From NCBI GenBank assembly GCA_947479935.1, contig CANKBG010000002.1, positions 62,001 to 126,000 on the forward strand: DNA of 64,000 bases, in the 5' to 3' direction. A program made the position numbers and the translations under genes. Shown piece by piece: positions 50,377 to 60,809 of the stretch. The DNA comes from Comamonadaceae bacterium (GTDB taxonomy: Bacteria; Pseudomonadota; Gammaproteobacteria; Burkholderiales; Burkholderiaceae_C). The notes under the pieces were generated by a model. That model was not told the DNA's origin. It saw nothing but the letters and a program-made list of their open reading frames with translations, and made no database searches. Position 1 is the stretch's first letter, and every line of letters starts with the position of its first letter.

Positions 50377-51087
50377 TTGACTAACAATTCCATACCCAAG
50401 CACGTTGGCATCATCATGGACGGCAACCGTCGCTGGGCTAAAAAACGTTTACTGCCTGCGGCCTTAGGACATGCATCGGGCGCAAAACGCGTGCGAGCCA
50501 TTGTTGAAACTTGTATTCGATTGAATATTCCCCATTTGAGCCTGTTTGCGTTCAGTACTGAAAATTGGCGCCGCCCGCCAGATGAGGTGTCGGTCTTGAT
50601 GAACTTGTTCGCAAGTTACTTGCAAAAAGAAGTGGACGAAATGGCCGCCAATGGTATTTGCTTGAAGGTGGTGGGTGATAAATCCAAGTTCAGTATTGAA
50701 TTGCAAGAGTTGATCGCCAAGGCCGAAACCCAAACCCAACACAATTCCAAAATAACACTGCGCGTGGCTGCCAACTACGGTGGCCGCTGGGACATGGTGC
50801 AAGCGACAAAGGCTTGGCAGCGTGCCAACCCCGATTCAAGCATTGAGTCCCTCACCGAAGCCAGCTTGGCCCCCTTCTTGAGCACTAAAGACGCCCCTGA
50901 GATGGATTTGCTCATACGCACAGGCGGCGAGTCACGCGTGAGCAATTTCATGCTTTGGCAAGCGGCCTATGCTGAACTATTTTTCATTGACACGCTCTGG
51001 CCAGATTTCACAGTGAAACAATTCAATGAAGCGGTTGAATGGTTCTCTCAACGTGACCGCAGATTTGGATCGGCTGCGCCATTCTGA
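50377..51087 (+). CDS. uppS: Isoprenyl (undecaprenyl) diphosphate synthase; probable TTG start
   Basis: KHVGIIMDGNRRWAKKRLLPAALGHASGAKRVR; LFAFSTENWRRP; DLLIRTGGESRVSNFMLWQAAYAELFF. Confidence 0.93.
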   Translation: MTNNSIPKHVGIIMDGNRRWAKKRLLPAALGHASGAKRVRAIVETCIRLNIPHLSLFAFSTENWRRPPDEVSVLMNLFASYLQKEVDEMAANGICLKVVGDKSKFSIELQELIAKAETQTQHNSKITLRVAANYGGRWDMVQATKAWQRANPDSSIESLTEASLAPFLSTKDAPEMDLLIRTGGESRVSNFMLWQAAYAELFFIDTLWPDFTVKQFNEAVEWFSQRDRRFGSAAPF

Positions 51088-51126
51088 ATTTTCAGCTTAG
51101 TTCAAAGTCATCTTCACGCTATTGTT

Positions 51127-52401
51127 CTAGCCATTATTCTTTGCGGCCAATTGGCGCAACTTGTCTTTTTTGCTGAGGCGTCTGCCCTTTACGCCCCCAC
51201 TGCCTTTGTCGACCTCGGGCACTGGGCCCGTGGCCTCAAAGCCCTCAATGGTTTCTCGGTCTAACTTCACGGCATGTCGTTTCTCGATCAGTTCCCAATG
51301 GTGCAGTGATTCGGGACAAACGAAACTGATCGCCAAGCCAGGCTCTCCGGCACGCCCTGTGCGACCAATCCGATGTGTGTAATCGATTGCCGATCTTGGT
51401 AAGTCATAATTAATCACGGCGGGTAATTTTTCAATGTCGAGTCCACGCGAAGCCAGGTCTGTAGCCAACACAACTTTAACCCGATGCAACTTAAAGTCAG
51501 CCAGTACTTGTTGACGTTTGCCTTGACTCAATTGCCCATGAAAGGGCTCTGCAGAAATGCCTGACACACGGAGCTTGGCTGCCACTATTTCACTGCTGTG
51601 CTGCGTGGCTACAAAAACCAAAATTTGCTTCAAATGTTGCGCTTTGATCAGATGCTTCAAAAGCTGAGTTCTTAGGGCAGCATCTGTGTAGATGGCACGT
51701 TGAACAATCTCGGCCGGTTGTGGTGTTTCACCAAGAATTTGAATCTCGTAGGGATTGTGCAAGAGGCTTTTGGCCAAACCTTCCATGCTTTCGGGGCGGG
51801 TGGCAGACAAACACAAATTTTGTCGCTGCACTGGCAGCGCTGTCAAAATTCTTTGAAGTTCTTCTTGGAAACCAAACTCCATCAGCTTGTCGGCTTCATC
51901 TAGAACCAAGGTATTGATCTGTGAAAGTTGGAGGGCGTTGTGGTCAAGTAAATCAATCAATCTTCCGGGGGTGGCAATGAGAATGTCAGTGCCGCCTCTC
52001 AGGCCCATCATCTGAGGATTGATGGACACGCCGCCAAAGACCACCGTGATTTTGCAAAGTTTGCCCAAATGTGCAGACAGAGCCATGAAGGTCTGGCTGA
52101 CCTGAATGGCCAATTCGCGCGTTGGAACCAGCACCAAGGACTGAACAGGCTTGGTGTTGCGCACATACCCCATGGCGGCGGTTTGTGGTTTGGCACTTGA
52201 AAATGATTGTGTCAGCCGCTCAATGAGGGGGAGCGCATAGGCAACGGTTTTCCCTGAACCTGTGGGCGCAGTGACCCAAATATCACGTCCTGTTAGGGCA
52301 ACAGGAATAAATTCACGTTGAACAGGGGTGGGTGCAGGGTAGGTTTTAGGTTTGAGTGCGAAAAGCAGCTCGGGCGACAAGCCCAGGTCTTGGAAAGGCA
52401 T
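51127..52401 (-). CDS. DEAD-box RNA helicase (second copy in window)
   Basis: MPFQDLGLSPELLFALKPKTYPAPTPVQREFIPVAL; APTGSGKTVAYALPL; LDEADKLMEFGF; HRIGRTGRAGEPG. Confidence 0.92.
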   Translation of the reverse strand: MPFQDLGLSPELLFALKPKTYPAPTPVQREFIPVALTGRDIWVTAPTGSGKTVAYALPLIERLTQSFSSAKPQTAAMGYVRNTKPVQSLVLVPTRELAIQVSQTFMALSAHLGKLCKITVVFGGVSINPQMMGLRGGTDILIATPGRLIDLLDHNALQLSQINTLVLDEADKLMEFGFQEELQRILTALPVQRQNLCLSATRPESMEGLAKSLLHNPYEIQILGETPQPAEIVQRAIYTDAALRTQLLKHLIKAQHLKQILVFVATQHSSEIVAAKLRVSGISAEPFHGQLSQGKRQQVLADFKLHRVKVVLATDLASRGLDIEKLPAVINYDLPRSAIDYTHRIGRTGRAGEPGLAISFVCPESLHHWELIEKRHAVKLDRETIEGFEATGPVPEVDKGSGGVKGRRLSKKDKLRQLAAKNNG

Positions 52402-52462
52402 AGGACTCAAGCATAAGTGCATATGGCTTGCTCTGACGGCCGGCCGTGGCAAAATCTAGCTT

Positions 52463-53341
52463 ATGAATACACGCAAAGGCATCATTTTGGCGGGCGGGTC
52501 GGGTACGCGGCTGTACCCCGTGACACAAGCGGTTTCAAAACAATTGATGCCGGTGTACGACAAGCCTATGGTTTATTACCCCTTGACCACACTCATGCTG
52601 GCTGGGATTAAGGATGTGCTTTTAATTAGTACGCCGCAAGACACCCCAAGATTCACGGAGTTGTTGGGCGATGGCAGTCAGTGGGGTATGAACATTCAAT
52701 ATGCCGTGCAACCTAGCCCAGACGGTTTAGCTCAGGCTTTCATTATTGGCAAAGAGTTTGTCGGACAGCATCCAAGTGCCTTGGTGCTGGGTGACAATAT
52801 TTTTTATGGGCACGATCTTGTTAAACTCATGCAACGCGCTGATGCACAAACTTCAGGCGCCAGTGTGTTTGCGTATCACGTTCATGATCCTGAGCGATAT
52901 GGTGTAGTAGCTTTTGATGATCAGCAGCGCGCATTGAGCATTGAAGAAAAACCCAAACAGCCCAAGAGTAATTTTGCAGTGACGGGCCTCTATTTTTACG
53001 ACCAACAAGTTTGTGACATCGCTGCCAACATCAAACCCTCTCCTCGTGGCGAGTTGGAAATTACCGATGTCAATCGTTGCTATCTTGAACAACAGCAACT
53101 CAATGTCGCGATCATGGGTCGGGGCTATGCGTGGCTAGACACGGGTACGCACGATAGTTTGTTAGAAGCTGCGGGCTTCATAGCCACATTGCAAAAACGT
53201 CAAGGCTTGATGGTGGCGTGCCCAGAGGAAATTGCATTTGCGCAAAAATGGATTGATGCCTCGCAATTGCAAAAATTGGCCACGCCTTTGGCTAAGAACA
53301 GTTACGGCCAATACCTTTTGAATTTATTAAAGCCCCATTGA
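52463..53341 (+). CDS. rfbA: Glucose-1-phosphate thymidylyltransferase
   Basis: [51 protein letters not shown]. Confidence 0.96.
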   Translation: MNTRKGIILAGGSGTRLYPVTQAVSKQLMPVYDKPMVYYPLTTLMLAGIKDVLLISTPQDTPRFTELLGDGSQWGMNIQYAVQPSPDGLAQAFIIGKEFVGQHPSALVLGDNIFYGHDLVKLMQRADAQTSGASVFAYHVHDPERYGVVAFDDQQRALSIEEKPKQPKSNFAVTGLYFYDQQVCDIAANIKPSPRGELEITDVNRCYLEQQQLNVAIMGRGYAWLDTGTHDSLLEAAGFIATLQKRQGLMVACPEEIAFAQKWIDASQLQKLATPLAKNSYGQYLLNLLKPH

Positions 53342-53898
53342 TGCCCTATACCGTCACGCCTACCCATTTGCCTGAAGTCTTAATTCTTCAGCCCAAAGTT
53401 TTTGGAGATGCGCGGGGCTTTTTTTACGAAAGCTTCAATGCTCGAGATTTTGCACAGGCCACTGGCTTGAATGTTGAGTTTGTACAAGACAACCACAGCA
53501 TATCTTCGCAAGGTGTTTTGAGAGGTTTGCATTATCAAATTCAACATGCACAAGGCAAGTTAGTGCGCGTCGTACGCGGTGAGGTGTACGACATTGCCGT
53601 CGATCTTCGAAAAAACTCAAAGACCTTTGGTCAATGGGCGGGGTGCAATCTGAATGCTGAAAGCGCCAATCAACTTTGGGTGCCGCCAGGCTTTGCGCAT
53701 GGTTTTTTGGTGTTGAGCGAATCGGCAGAATTTTTGTACAAAACCACCGATTATTGGTATCCCGAATTTGAGCGCAGCCTGCTTTGGAATGATCCCGCGC
53801 TGGGCATTGACTGGCCACTGCCAGCAGGGTTCAATGCACCGTTGCTTGCCGCCAAAGACGCAGCAGCATTGCCCTTGTCTCAGGTAGAGACCTTTTAA
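53338..53898 (+). CDS. rfbC: dTDP-4-dehydrorhamnose 3,5-epimerase
   Basis: [59 protein letters not shown]. Confidence 0.96.
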   Translation: MMPYTVTPTHLPEVLILQPKVFGDARGFFYESFNARDFAQATGLNVEFVQDNHSISSQGVLRGLHYQIQHAQGKLVRVVRGEVYDIAVDLRKNSKTFGQWAGCNLNAESANQLWVPPGFAHGFLVLSESAEFLYKTTDYWYPEFERSLLWNDPALGIDWPLPAGFNAPLLAAKDAAALPLSQVETF

Positions 53899-54903
53899 TC
53901 ATTTCAAGTTTGGCAGCACATAGGCTTTGATGGTGCTGAGTTGACCCAAGGTCAATCGATTGCCGTGCTGGCTGACCACTGCCGCCGCAGCATGATTGCC
54001 CAAGGCTGCAGATTGTTCAGGCGAATAGCCGCGAGAGATGGCGTACAAGAAAGATCCTGCAAACATATCGCCTGCGCCGTTGGTATCAATGGCGCGAACT
54101 TTTTCGGCGGGCACATGCCACCTTTGATTTGCGGTAATGATTTCTGAACCTTCTGGGCCGCGTGTGAGGCACACCGTCCTTGCAAGTTTTTGGAGAGTTT
54201 GGCGCACTAAGTTCAAATCTTGCGTGCCGCACCATACTTGCGCTTCTTCTTGGTTGCAAAACAAGTAATCGACGCCATCGCCCAACAGGGCATCTAGACC
54301 CGCCTTGCAAAATTGAATCATGCTCACATCACTGAGGGTGAGTGCCAGCGCAACCCCGGCGTCCTTTGCAATTTGGCGACCCTTGAGAGCGGCATTCAAG
54401 CCAGTGGGTGATGCGGCTAAGTAGCCTTCCATGTAATAAATTTTAGATTTAACGATGTCTTGAGGATGCAGGGCTGCATCGTCTAGCTCCGCTGAGACGC
54501 CCAAAAACGTACACATGCTCCGCTCGGCGTCGGGGGTGACCAGCACCATGCAACTGCCTGTTTGCCCCTCTTGGGCGCGGGTGTGATTGAGGTTGGTGTC
54601 AACACCACGTGCCGCCAGGTCTTTGACGTAAAAGTCGCCCAAATCGTCGTGAGCTACCTTGCATGAATAAAACGCTTTACCGCCCAATTGAGACAGTGCC
54701 ACAACGGTATTTCCCGCGGAGCCGCCCCCCGTTTGTCTGGGAGAAATATTTTGAACGTGGTTGAGGAGTTCGGCTCTTCGAGGGGTGTCGATCAAGGTCA
54801 TGTGGCGCTTGTCAACGCCCATCGTTTTGAGAAGAGCGTCGCTCACTTCGTATTCGGAGTCAACGAGGGCATTGCCAATGGCGTAAAGATCGTAGTGAGA
54901 CAT
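53899..54903 (-). CDS. PfkB-family carbohydrate/adenosine kinase
   Basis: YDLYAIGNALVDSEYEV; GGSAGNTVVALSQLGG; AIDTNGAGDMFAGSFLYAI. Confidence 0.92.
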   Translation of the reverse strand: MSHYDLYAIGNALVDSEYEVSDALLKTMGVDKRHMTLIDTPRRAELLNHVQNISPRQTGGGSAGNTVVALSQLGGKAFYSCKVAHDDLGDFYVKDLAARGVDTNLNHTRAQEGQTGSCMVLVTPDAERSMCTFLGVSAELDDAALHPQDIVKSKIYYMEGYLAASPTGLNAALKGRQIAKDAGVALALTLSDVSMIQFCKAGLDALLGDGVDYLFCNQEEAQVWCGTQDLNLVRQTLQKLARTVCLTRGPEGSEIITANQRWHVPAEKVRAIDTNGAGDMFAGSFLYAISRGYSPEQSAALGNHAAAAVVSQHGNRLTLGQLSTIKAYVLPNLK

Positions 54904-54983
54904 TTGAGGTGTGAAGAATAAAAATCAAGAATTCGTTAAGTTTAAAGCCTTTGTAGGGGCGCTGAATGGCTAAAATACAGACT

Positions 54984-55040
54984 GGGTTCGCAGACCCGCT
55001 ACGTCCAAGGCCGCTCATTGAGGGTGGCTTTCTTACTTTT
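54984..55040 (+). other. Two-hairpin element with U-rich tail upstream of the NYN gene (leader/attenuator or small RNA candidate)
   Basis: GGGTT-CGCA-GACCC (54984-54997) and AAGGCCGCTC-ATTGA-GGGTGGCTTT (55007-55031) followed by cttacttttat. Confidence 0.4.
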
Positions 55041-55062
55041 ATCTTAAATATCAAAGGCTGCG

Positions 55063-55977
55063 ATGAAACGCGATTATTTTTCTCATTCGTCAAAAGATGC
55101 GCCACGCAAACATCTTGAAAACCAAGGGGGTCAATGCATTGCATTGGTCGATGCGAGGTTTCTAGTCTGGTTGGCACAGCATTCTCAAACGGGCACCAAG
55201 CAAGAGGCTTTGAATCGTTTTGGCTTGGCACATTTTTTAACAGAAGCTTTAGGACAAACGGGCCTGGAAGTGGACGTGAAACGAATTTATTGGTATTCAG
55301 AAGAAAACGAAAGTTTGGATGTAGACGGTCAAATTGTGCGCAAAGTTTTGTCACACGATTTGGATGGTGGCATTTCGTTGCTGAAAAGCTTAGGCCAAGA
55401 TCTGCGCCGGTTGGCAGACAGCAAAGCTTGCGATCATGTGCTGTTGGCCACTGACGATGAGCGATTTTTGTCGATCATTGACGATGCGCAACTCACCGGC
55501 ATGTCTGTGCACATCTTGGCCGACGAAGCTGCTCGCAGCATGGCCAAACTGCATCAAACCGACCCAGGTTGGGGCCGCCTTTTGTCGCAAGCCGACAGGC
55601 GCGTGGTGGTTCAGCCCAAGGCATTGGCAGAAATTTTACAAGGCGCTTCAGACAAGGAAACCAACTCGGTTCAAGAAGATCCTGAAGTGGTTCGTGAGTC
55701 CATCACAGAAGTGATTGTTTCTTGGTGGGATGATGAACCAGAAGACAAACGAGAAGAATTGCGGGATGCACTGCACATCAGTCGAGGTATTCCTCAGGAA
55801 GTGGACAGACAGTTATTGCTGCGTATGCGTCACCGCTTAACGCGTGCGCTGTCTTTGCAAGAGAAGAAAATGTTGCGTGAAATTTTCCGCGCCGTGGCTT
55901 TGGGGACACATGCTTCAGAGGGGCAGCAAAACAGCGACCCCTTGACTTCTAAGCCTTTGATGGAAGAGCCTATTTGA
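55063..55977 (+). CDS. NYN-domain (PIN-like) putative RNase
   Basis: CIALVDARFLVWLAQ; VKRIYWYSEENE; CDHVLLATDDERFLSIIDDAQLTGMSVHIL acidic-residue pattern. Confidence 0.8.
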   Translation: MKRDYFSHSSKDAPRKHLENQGGQCIALVDARFLVWLAQHSQTGTKQEALNRFGLAHFLTEALGQTGLEVDVKRIYWYSEENESLDVDGQIVRKVLSHDLDGGISLLKSLGQDLRRLADSKACDHVLLATDDERFLSIIDDAQLTGMSVHILADEAARSMAKLHQTDPGWGRLLSQADRRVVVQPKALAEILQGASDKETNSVQEDPEVVRESITEVIVSWWDDEPEDKREELRDALHISRGIPQEVDRQLLLRMRHRLTRALSLQEKKMLREIFRAVALGTHASEGQQNSDPLTSKPLMEEPI

Positions 55978-55990
55978 TCAACAGATCCGT

Positions 55991-56362
55991 TTACTTTTTA
56001 GGCACTGTGCCGCCACTTTTCACGCATTCATCCACTGACTTGAAGGGTGTGAATTTTTGAGTTTTTTCGTAGCTCGGACTGCTTTTGTCATGGCAAATGC
56101 CGCTGTCTGACTTTTTAACCACTTCCGCGGTTGCTGCTGCTGCGTTTGCTGGCGCGCGACCCCCACTTTTCAAGCAGGCATCCATATTGGCAAAGGCTTC
56201 AAATTTCTTTGTGGTGCCATAGCTGGAGCTTGTTTTGTCGTGACAAATACCCGATTCGGATTTCTTTACAGCGGGGTCTGCCGTCTGGGCATTGACTGTG
56301 CTGCTCACGCATAACATGAGGGCTGAAGAGGCAATGAGGGCTGAGAGGATGAGAGGCTGCAT
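55991..56362 (-). CDS. Small exported protein with two copies of an SGICHDK...SGG Cys-containing motif
   Basis: Signal peptide MQPLILSALIASSALMLCVSSTVNA; repeats VKKSESGICHDKTSSSYGTTKKFEAFANMDACLKSGGRAP and VKKSDSGICHDKSSPSYEKTQKFTPFKSVDECVKSGGTVP. Confidence 0.8.
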   Translation of the reverse strand: MQPLILSALIASSALMLCVSSTVNAQTADPAVKKSESGICHDKTSSSYGTTKKFEAFANMDACLKSGGRAPANAAAATAEVVKKSDSGICHDKSSPSYEKTQKFTPFKSVDECVKSGGTVPKK

Positions 56363-56465
56363 GTGAATCTCCAAGAAAGTTTGAACAAATGTCGCGAGTT
56401 TCATTTTGTCAATCCATGAAGGCAATTGGCGACAGAAAGATGCTATCTCAACTCAGGCAAATTGC

Positions 56466-57026
56466 TCAATTTTGAGGTGTTTTTTCTAATTGACCGATGT
56501 CAAAACCCATCACTGTTAAACGCTTGAGCAAGGCTTCGTATTGGGCGGTAGAAACTTGGGGTGTTCTGGACAGTATCCATAGATAGGTTCTGGAAGGGTC
56601 ACCCACAGCTGCCAGTTGGTAGTCGGGGTCTAAATCTAGAACCCAGTACGCTCCCCAAACCAGGGGCAGCCAAGCCGTCCAAGCGGGCGCAAATCGAACT
56701 TCCAGTTGCGCTGGGAGACCACTGCCATTGGGCCGTGCAAGGCCTATTGCTTGGATGACCTCGCCCGTTTGCGTGGTGCATTTGTTAAAGACCTCAATTT
56801 GTTTTGGGCCTAAAACCTTGTAAGTGGCTTGTGTTCCCTTCACGCACTTGCGTTGAAACCAATTGGGAAGTTTGGCAATTTCGTACCAGCTCCCCATGTA
56901 TCTGGGCAATTCAAATTCTGAAATGGACTTGACGGGAGTTTCAGCTCTGGCAAAACCAGTGTGAATGAGAGACAACAAGAGGAGAGTGATCCATCTAAGC
57001 CATTGAAAATAACTGTTGCGTTTCAT
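56466..57026 (-). CDS. Blc-type bacterial lipocalin
   Basis: [61 protein letters not shown]. Confidence 0.93.
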   Translation of the reverse strand: MKRNSYFQWLRWITLLLLSLIHTGFARAETPVKSISEFELPRYMGSWYEIAKLPNWFQRKCVKGTQATYKVLGPKQIEVFNKCTTQTGEVIQAIGLARPNGSGLPAQLEVRFAPAWTAWLPLVWGAYWVLDLDPDYQLAAVGDPSRTYLWILSRTPQVSTAQYEALLKRLTVMGFDIGQLEKTPQN

Positions 57027-58030
57027 TTTTCTAGGTGATAACGAGTGACACGCGCTACTTCGTTTTTAGATCCCAGCACCACACTCACGCGTTCGTGCAA
57101 TTGAAGGGGTTGTAGATCCAAGATTCTTTCCCGTCCATTTGTCGATGCGCCACCTGCTTGCTCAATGAGCCAGCTCATGGGGTTCGCTTCGTACATCAAG
57201 CGCAGCTTTCCAGCTTTGTTCGGTTCGCGCTTGTCCCATGGGTACATGAAGATGCCGCCACGTGTGAGAATTCGGTGCACATCGGCCACCATGCTGGCAA
57301 TCCAGCGCATGTTGAAATCTTTGCCACGAACACCTTCTTTGCCTTGTAAACATTCATCCACATAACGTTTCACGGGGGCATCCCAGTGGCGCATGTTGCT
57401 CATGTTGATGGCAAATTCTTGGGTGTCTTCAGGGACTTTGACATTCTCTTCCGTCAGGACGAAAGAGCCTTGTTCGCGGTCAAGTGTGAACATGGCAACG
57501 CCATCGCCGACCGTTAAGACCAAAGTGGTTTGGGGGCCATAGACGCAATACCCCGCCGCCACTTGTTGCTTGCCGGGTTGCAAGAAATCTTTTTCGCTGA
57601 TGGCTTGTTTTTCATCTGTCTTTTTCAAAACGCTGAAGATGGTGCCAATGCTGACGTTGACATCAATGTTGCTGGAGCCATCAAGGGGATCAAACAGCAA
57701 TAAATACTCACCTTGAGGATATCGATTGGGAACCAAATGAATGGTCTCCATTTCCTCCGAGGCCATGGCGGCCAAGTGCCCACCCCACTCATTGGCTTCA
57801 ATCAAAACTTCATTGGCAATGATGTCTAACTTCTTTTGAATCTCACCTTGAACATTCTCAATATCGGCGCTGCCAAGAACACCTCCCAACGAGCCTTTGT
57901 TGACGGCGTGGCTGATGCTCTTGCAAGCACGGGCGACCACTTCAAGCAACAAGCGCAGCTGAGAGGGAATGTGCCCTTTGCTGCGTTGTTGTTCAACCAA
58001 ATAACGAGACAGCGAAATTTTCTGGGACAT
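57023..58030 (-). CDS. fbp: Fructose-1,6-bisphosphatase class 1
   Basis: [47 protein letters not shown]. Confidence 0.96.
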   Translation of the reverse strand: MSQKISLSRYLVEQQRSKGHIPSQLRLLLEVVARACKSISHAVNKGSLGGVLGSADIENVQGEIQKKLDIIANEVLIEANEWGGHLAAMASEEMETIHLVPNRYPQGEYLLLFDPLDGSSNIDVNVSIGTIFSVLKKTDEKQAISEKDFLQPGKQQVAAGYCVYGPQTTLVLTVGDGVAMFTLDREQGSFVLTEENVKVPEDTQEFAINMSNMRHWDAPVKRYVDECLQGKEGVRGKDFNMRWIASMVADVHRILTRGGIFMYPWDKREPNKAGKLRLMYEANPMSWLIEQAGGASTNGRERILDLQPLQLHERVSVVLGSKNEVARVTRYHLEK

Positions 58031-58046
58031 GTTAATTCCTCCAGGT

Positions 58047-60758
58047 TTATTCAGCCAAGGCGCGAGAGACAACTTCACGCACGTCATTGCTTAAGTCAGA
58101 CTTGGCCGCAACACGCTGAATGGCAGCCTTCGCAGCTTGGCGGTAAGGCTCCGCCAATTTTTTCCACCGATCTAGTGCGCGGGCTAAACGAGCTGCCACT
58201 TGAGGGTTGATGGCATCCAAAGCCATCACGCATTCGCTCCAATACACATAACCTGCGGCATCTTGTCTATGGAAGGCGCCAGAGTTGGCGCTGCAGTAAC
58301 TGAAGATCAAACTTCGAGCCCGATTGGGATTGCGCAAGTTGAAGTCTGGGTGCTGCATCAGTTGACGGACAATCGGCAGAATATGACCCCCTTTGTCGGG
58401 CGTACTGGCTTGGAGTGCAAACCACTTGTCGATGACCAAGGCTTCGTTTTTAAACATGGCATGAAACTGAGACAAAGCGACTGAGGCCAATTCGTGACCA
58501 CTCACTACCAACGCAACCAGAGCGCTGAAACGGTCAGTCATGTTGTGAGCTTCTTTGAAGGCTTGCATCGCTTTGCCAGGCCAAATGCTGGTGTGCTGAA
58601 GCGTTGCATCCAAACACAACATGCTCAGTGCCATGCCGGCCAAGGCGCGTTTGCCGCTTGAAATGGCATCAGGAGAATAGGCCCCTTGCACACGATTTTG
58701 TTCAAAGCAAACCTGCCAATCTTCTCTCAGTGATTGGGCCAATTGCAATCGCATGGCTTCTCGAACGGCGTGAACCTGTTGCGGGTCAACCGAATCCAAT
58801 TGCTCAGAAATATAAGTCTCTGAAGGCAACATGAGCACCAGCTCTTTAAATGCGGCATCTAAATCAGGATGCTGAAGAACATCGCGCATGGCTTCGATGT
58901 AGTCGCTGTTTAAAACATTTTCTGTGGCTGGATTGCCGCCGCTTCGAATGAAACGCAAAGCGGCTTGAACGGCCAATCGATGACCCGCTTCCCAGCGGTT
59001 GAAGGCGTCTTTGTCGTGAGCCAGCAAAGTGAGCCATTGTTGATCAGAAAGATCGCAGTCTAAATTGACGGGGGCGCTGAAGTTACGCAAAAGAGAGGGC
59101 GTTGGCTCGGAATCAATATTTTCAAAGACGAAGGTTTGGCTCGGTTCGCTCAACACCAAAGTTTTGCTACCGCCCGCTGCATGGGAATCACCTCGAAGTT
59201 GCACATTAAATGCATGGCCATCTTGGCTGATTAAACCCACAGTCACAGGAATGACAAAAGACTCTTTAGCAGCTTGGTCGGGTGTACTTGCGCAGGATTG
59301 TGCCAAGGTGAGTGTGAAGGTTTTTTCTTCAGCGTTGTAATGGCCGGTGGCATGGAGCCGCGGTGTTCCAGCTTGGCTGTACCAACGCTTAAACTGAGGC
59401 AACAGTTGATGGAGCGGGGAATGGGGATTGGCATCGGCAATGGCTTGAGCAAAATCATCGCATGTCACAGCGTTTCCATCGTGACGTTCAAAATACAACT
59501 TCATGCCCTTGGCAAAGCCGAGACGCCCTTCTTCATCGCCGGGTGCGCTGACCAAGGTTTGCATCATGCGAACCACTTCTGCACCTTTCTCATAAATGGT
59601 GACGGTGTAGAAGTTGTTAATTTCTACGTAGCTGTCTGGCCTCACGGGATGTGCCATGGGGCCGGCATCTTCTGGAAATTGAACCGTACGTAACACGCGA
59701 ACATCTTCAATTCGTTTGACCGCGCGAGCACTGGCGACCCCAGCCATGTCTTGGCTAAACTCTTGATCTCGGAATACGGTAAGACCCTCTTTGAGTGAAA
59801 GTTGGAACCAGTCTTGGCAGGTAATGCGATTGCCAGTCCAGTTGTGGAAGTATTCGTGGCCGACCACGCTTTCGATGTTTTCAAAGTCAATGTCAGTGGC
59901 CGTTGCAGGATTGGCCAGTACATATTTCGTGTTGAAAATGTTCAGGCCTTTGTTCTCCATGGCACCCATGTTGAAGTCGCTGGTGGCCACGATCATGAAG
60001 CGCTCTAGATCAAGAGGCAGGCCAAAACGTGCTTCGTCCCAAGCCACGCTGGCCATGAGGGAATTCATGGCATGTTCGGTTTTGTCTAAGTCGCCCGGGC
60101 GCACAAAGACTTGCAGTAAATGTTCTTTGCCTGAGCGAGACACAATGCGTTGTTCGCGTGCGACCAATTGACCCGCAACCAACGCAAACAAATAACAAGG
60201 TTTTTTATGGGGGTCGACCCATTTTGCAAAGTGACGGCCGTCATCTAAGGGGCCCTGCTCAACCAAGTTGCCGTTCGACAACAGAACAGGGTATTGTTTT
60301 GGGTCTGCGCGCAAGGTAACGGTGTAACTGGCCATCACGTCGGGGCGGTCTAGGAAATAAGTGATGCGCCTGAATCCTTCGGCTTCGCATTGAGTGAAGA
60401 AAGAATCGTTGCTCAGGTACAAGCCCATGAGTTGCGTGTTCTTGGCTGGATTGCAGGTGGTGAAAATTTCCAAATCAAAAGCTTCGTTTCCTTCAGGCAA
60501 ATTTTCGAGCACCAATTGCTCGTCATCCATTTTGAAAGAAGTGCCGTTCCCATTCACCATCACGCGTGCCAAATTCAAATCTTCACCATCTAAGCGCAAA
60601 GCCTGTGCACTCACATCAGGATTGCGACGCATTCGCATTTTGTTCAACACGCGGGTTTTAGCGGGATCTAAATCAAAGGTGAGATCGACGGTATCGATCC
60701 AGTAGGCGGGCGCTGTGTAATCAACACGGCGTATTGCCTTTTTTTGTTCTTCAAGCAT
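58047..60758 (-). CDS. pepN: Aminopeptidase N
   Basis: [49 protein letters not shown]. Confidence 0.96.
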   Translation of the reverse strand: MLEEQKKAIRRVDYTAPAYWIDTVDLTFDLDPAKTRVLNKMRMRRNPDVSAQALRLDGEDLNLARVMVNGNGTSFKMDDEQLVLENLPEGNEAFDLEIFTTCNPAKNTQLMGLYLSNDSFFTQCEAEGFRRITYFLDRPDVMASYTVTLRADPKQYPVLLSNGNLVEQGPLDDGRHFAKWVDPHKKPCYLFALVAGQLVAREQRIVSRSGKEHLLQVFVRPGDLDKTEHAMNSLMASVAWDEARFGLPLDLERFMIVATSDFNMGAMENKGLNIFNTKYVLANPATATDIDFENIESVVGHEYFHNWTGNRITCQDWFQLSLKEGLTVFRDQEFSQDMAGVASARAVKRIEDVRVLRTVQFPEDAGPMAHPVRPDSYVEINNFYTVTIYEKGAEVVRMMQTLVSAPGDEEGRLGFAKGMKLYFERHDGNAVTCDDFAQAIADANPHSPLHQLLPQFKRWYSQAGTPRLHATGHYNAEEKTFTLTLAQSCASTPDQAAKESFVIPVTVGLISQDGHAFNVQLRGDSHAAGGSKTLVLSEPSQTFVFENIDSEPTPSLLRNFSAPVNLDCDLSDQQWLTLLAHDKDAFNRWEAGHRLAVQAALRFIRSGGNPATENVLNSDYIEAMRDVLQHPDLDAAFKELVLMLPSETYISEQLDSVDPQQVHAVREAMRLQLAQSLREDWQVCFEQNRVQGAYSPDAISSGKRALAGMALSMLCLDATLQHTSIWPGKAMQAFKEAHNMTDRFSALVALVVSGHELASVALSQFHAMFKNEALVIDKWFALQASTPDKGGHILPIVRQLMQHPDFNLRNPNRARSLIFSYCSANSGAFHRQDAAGYVYWSECVMALDAINPQVAARLARALDRWKKLAEPYRQAAKAAIQRVAAKSDLSNDVREVVSRALAE

Positions 60759-60809
60759 TACAAAAATTCTCCATGGGTTGGGTTGAAGCGATGGCCGAGC
60801 CAAGCGCTG

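Noticed and set aside
50386-50430. GNRRWA instead of the E. coli-type GNGRWA in UppS as a sign of an unusual enzyme
   Set aside because: From memory GNRRWA is common in betaproteobacterial UppS, so the residue alone is not evidence of novelty.
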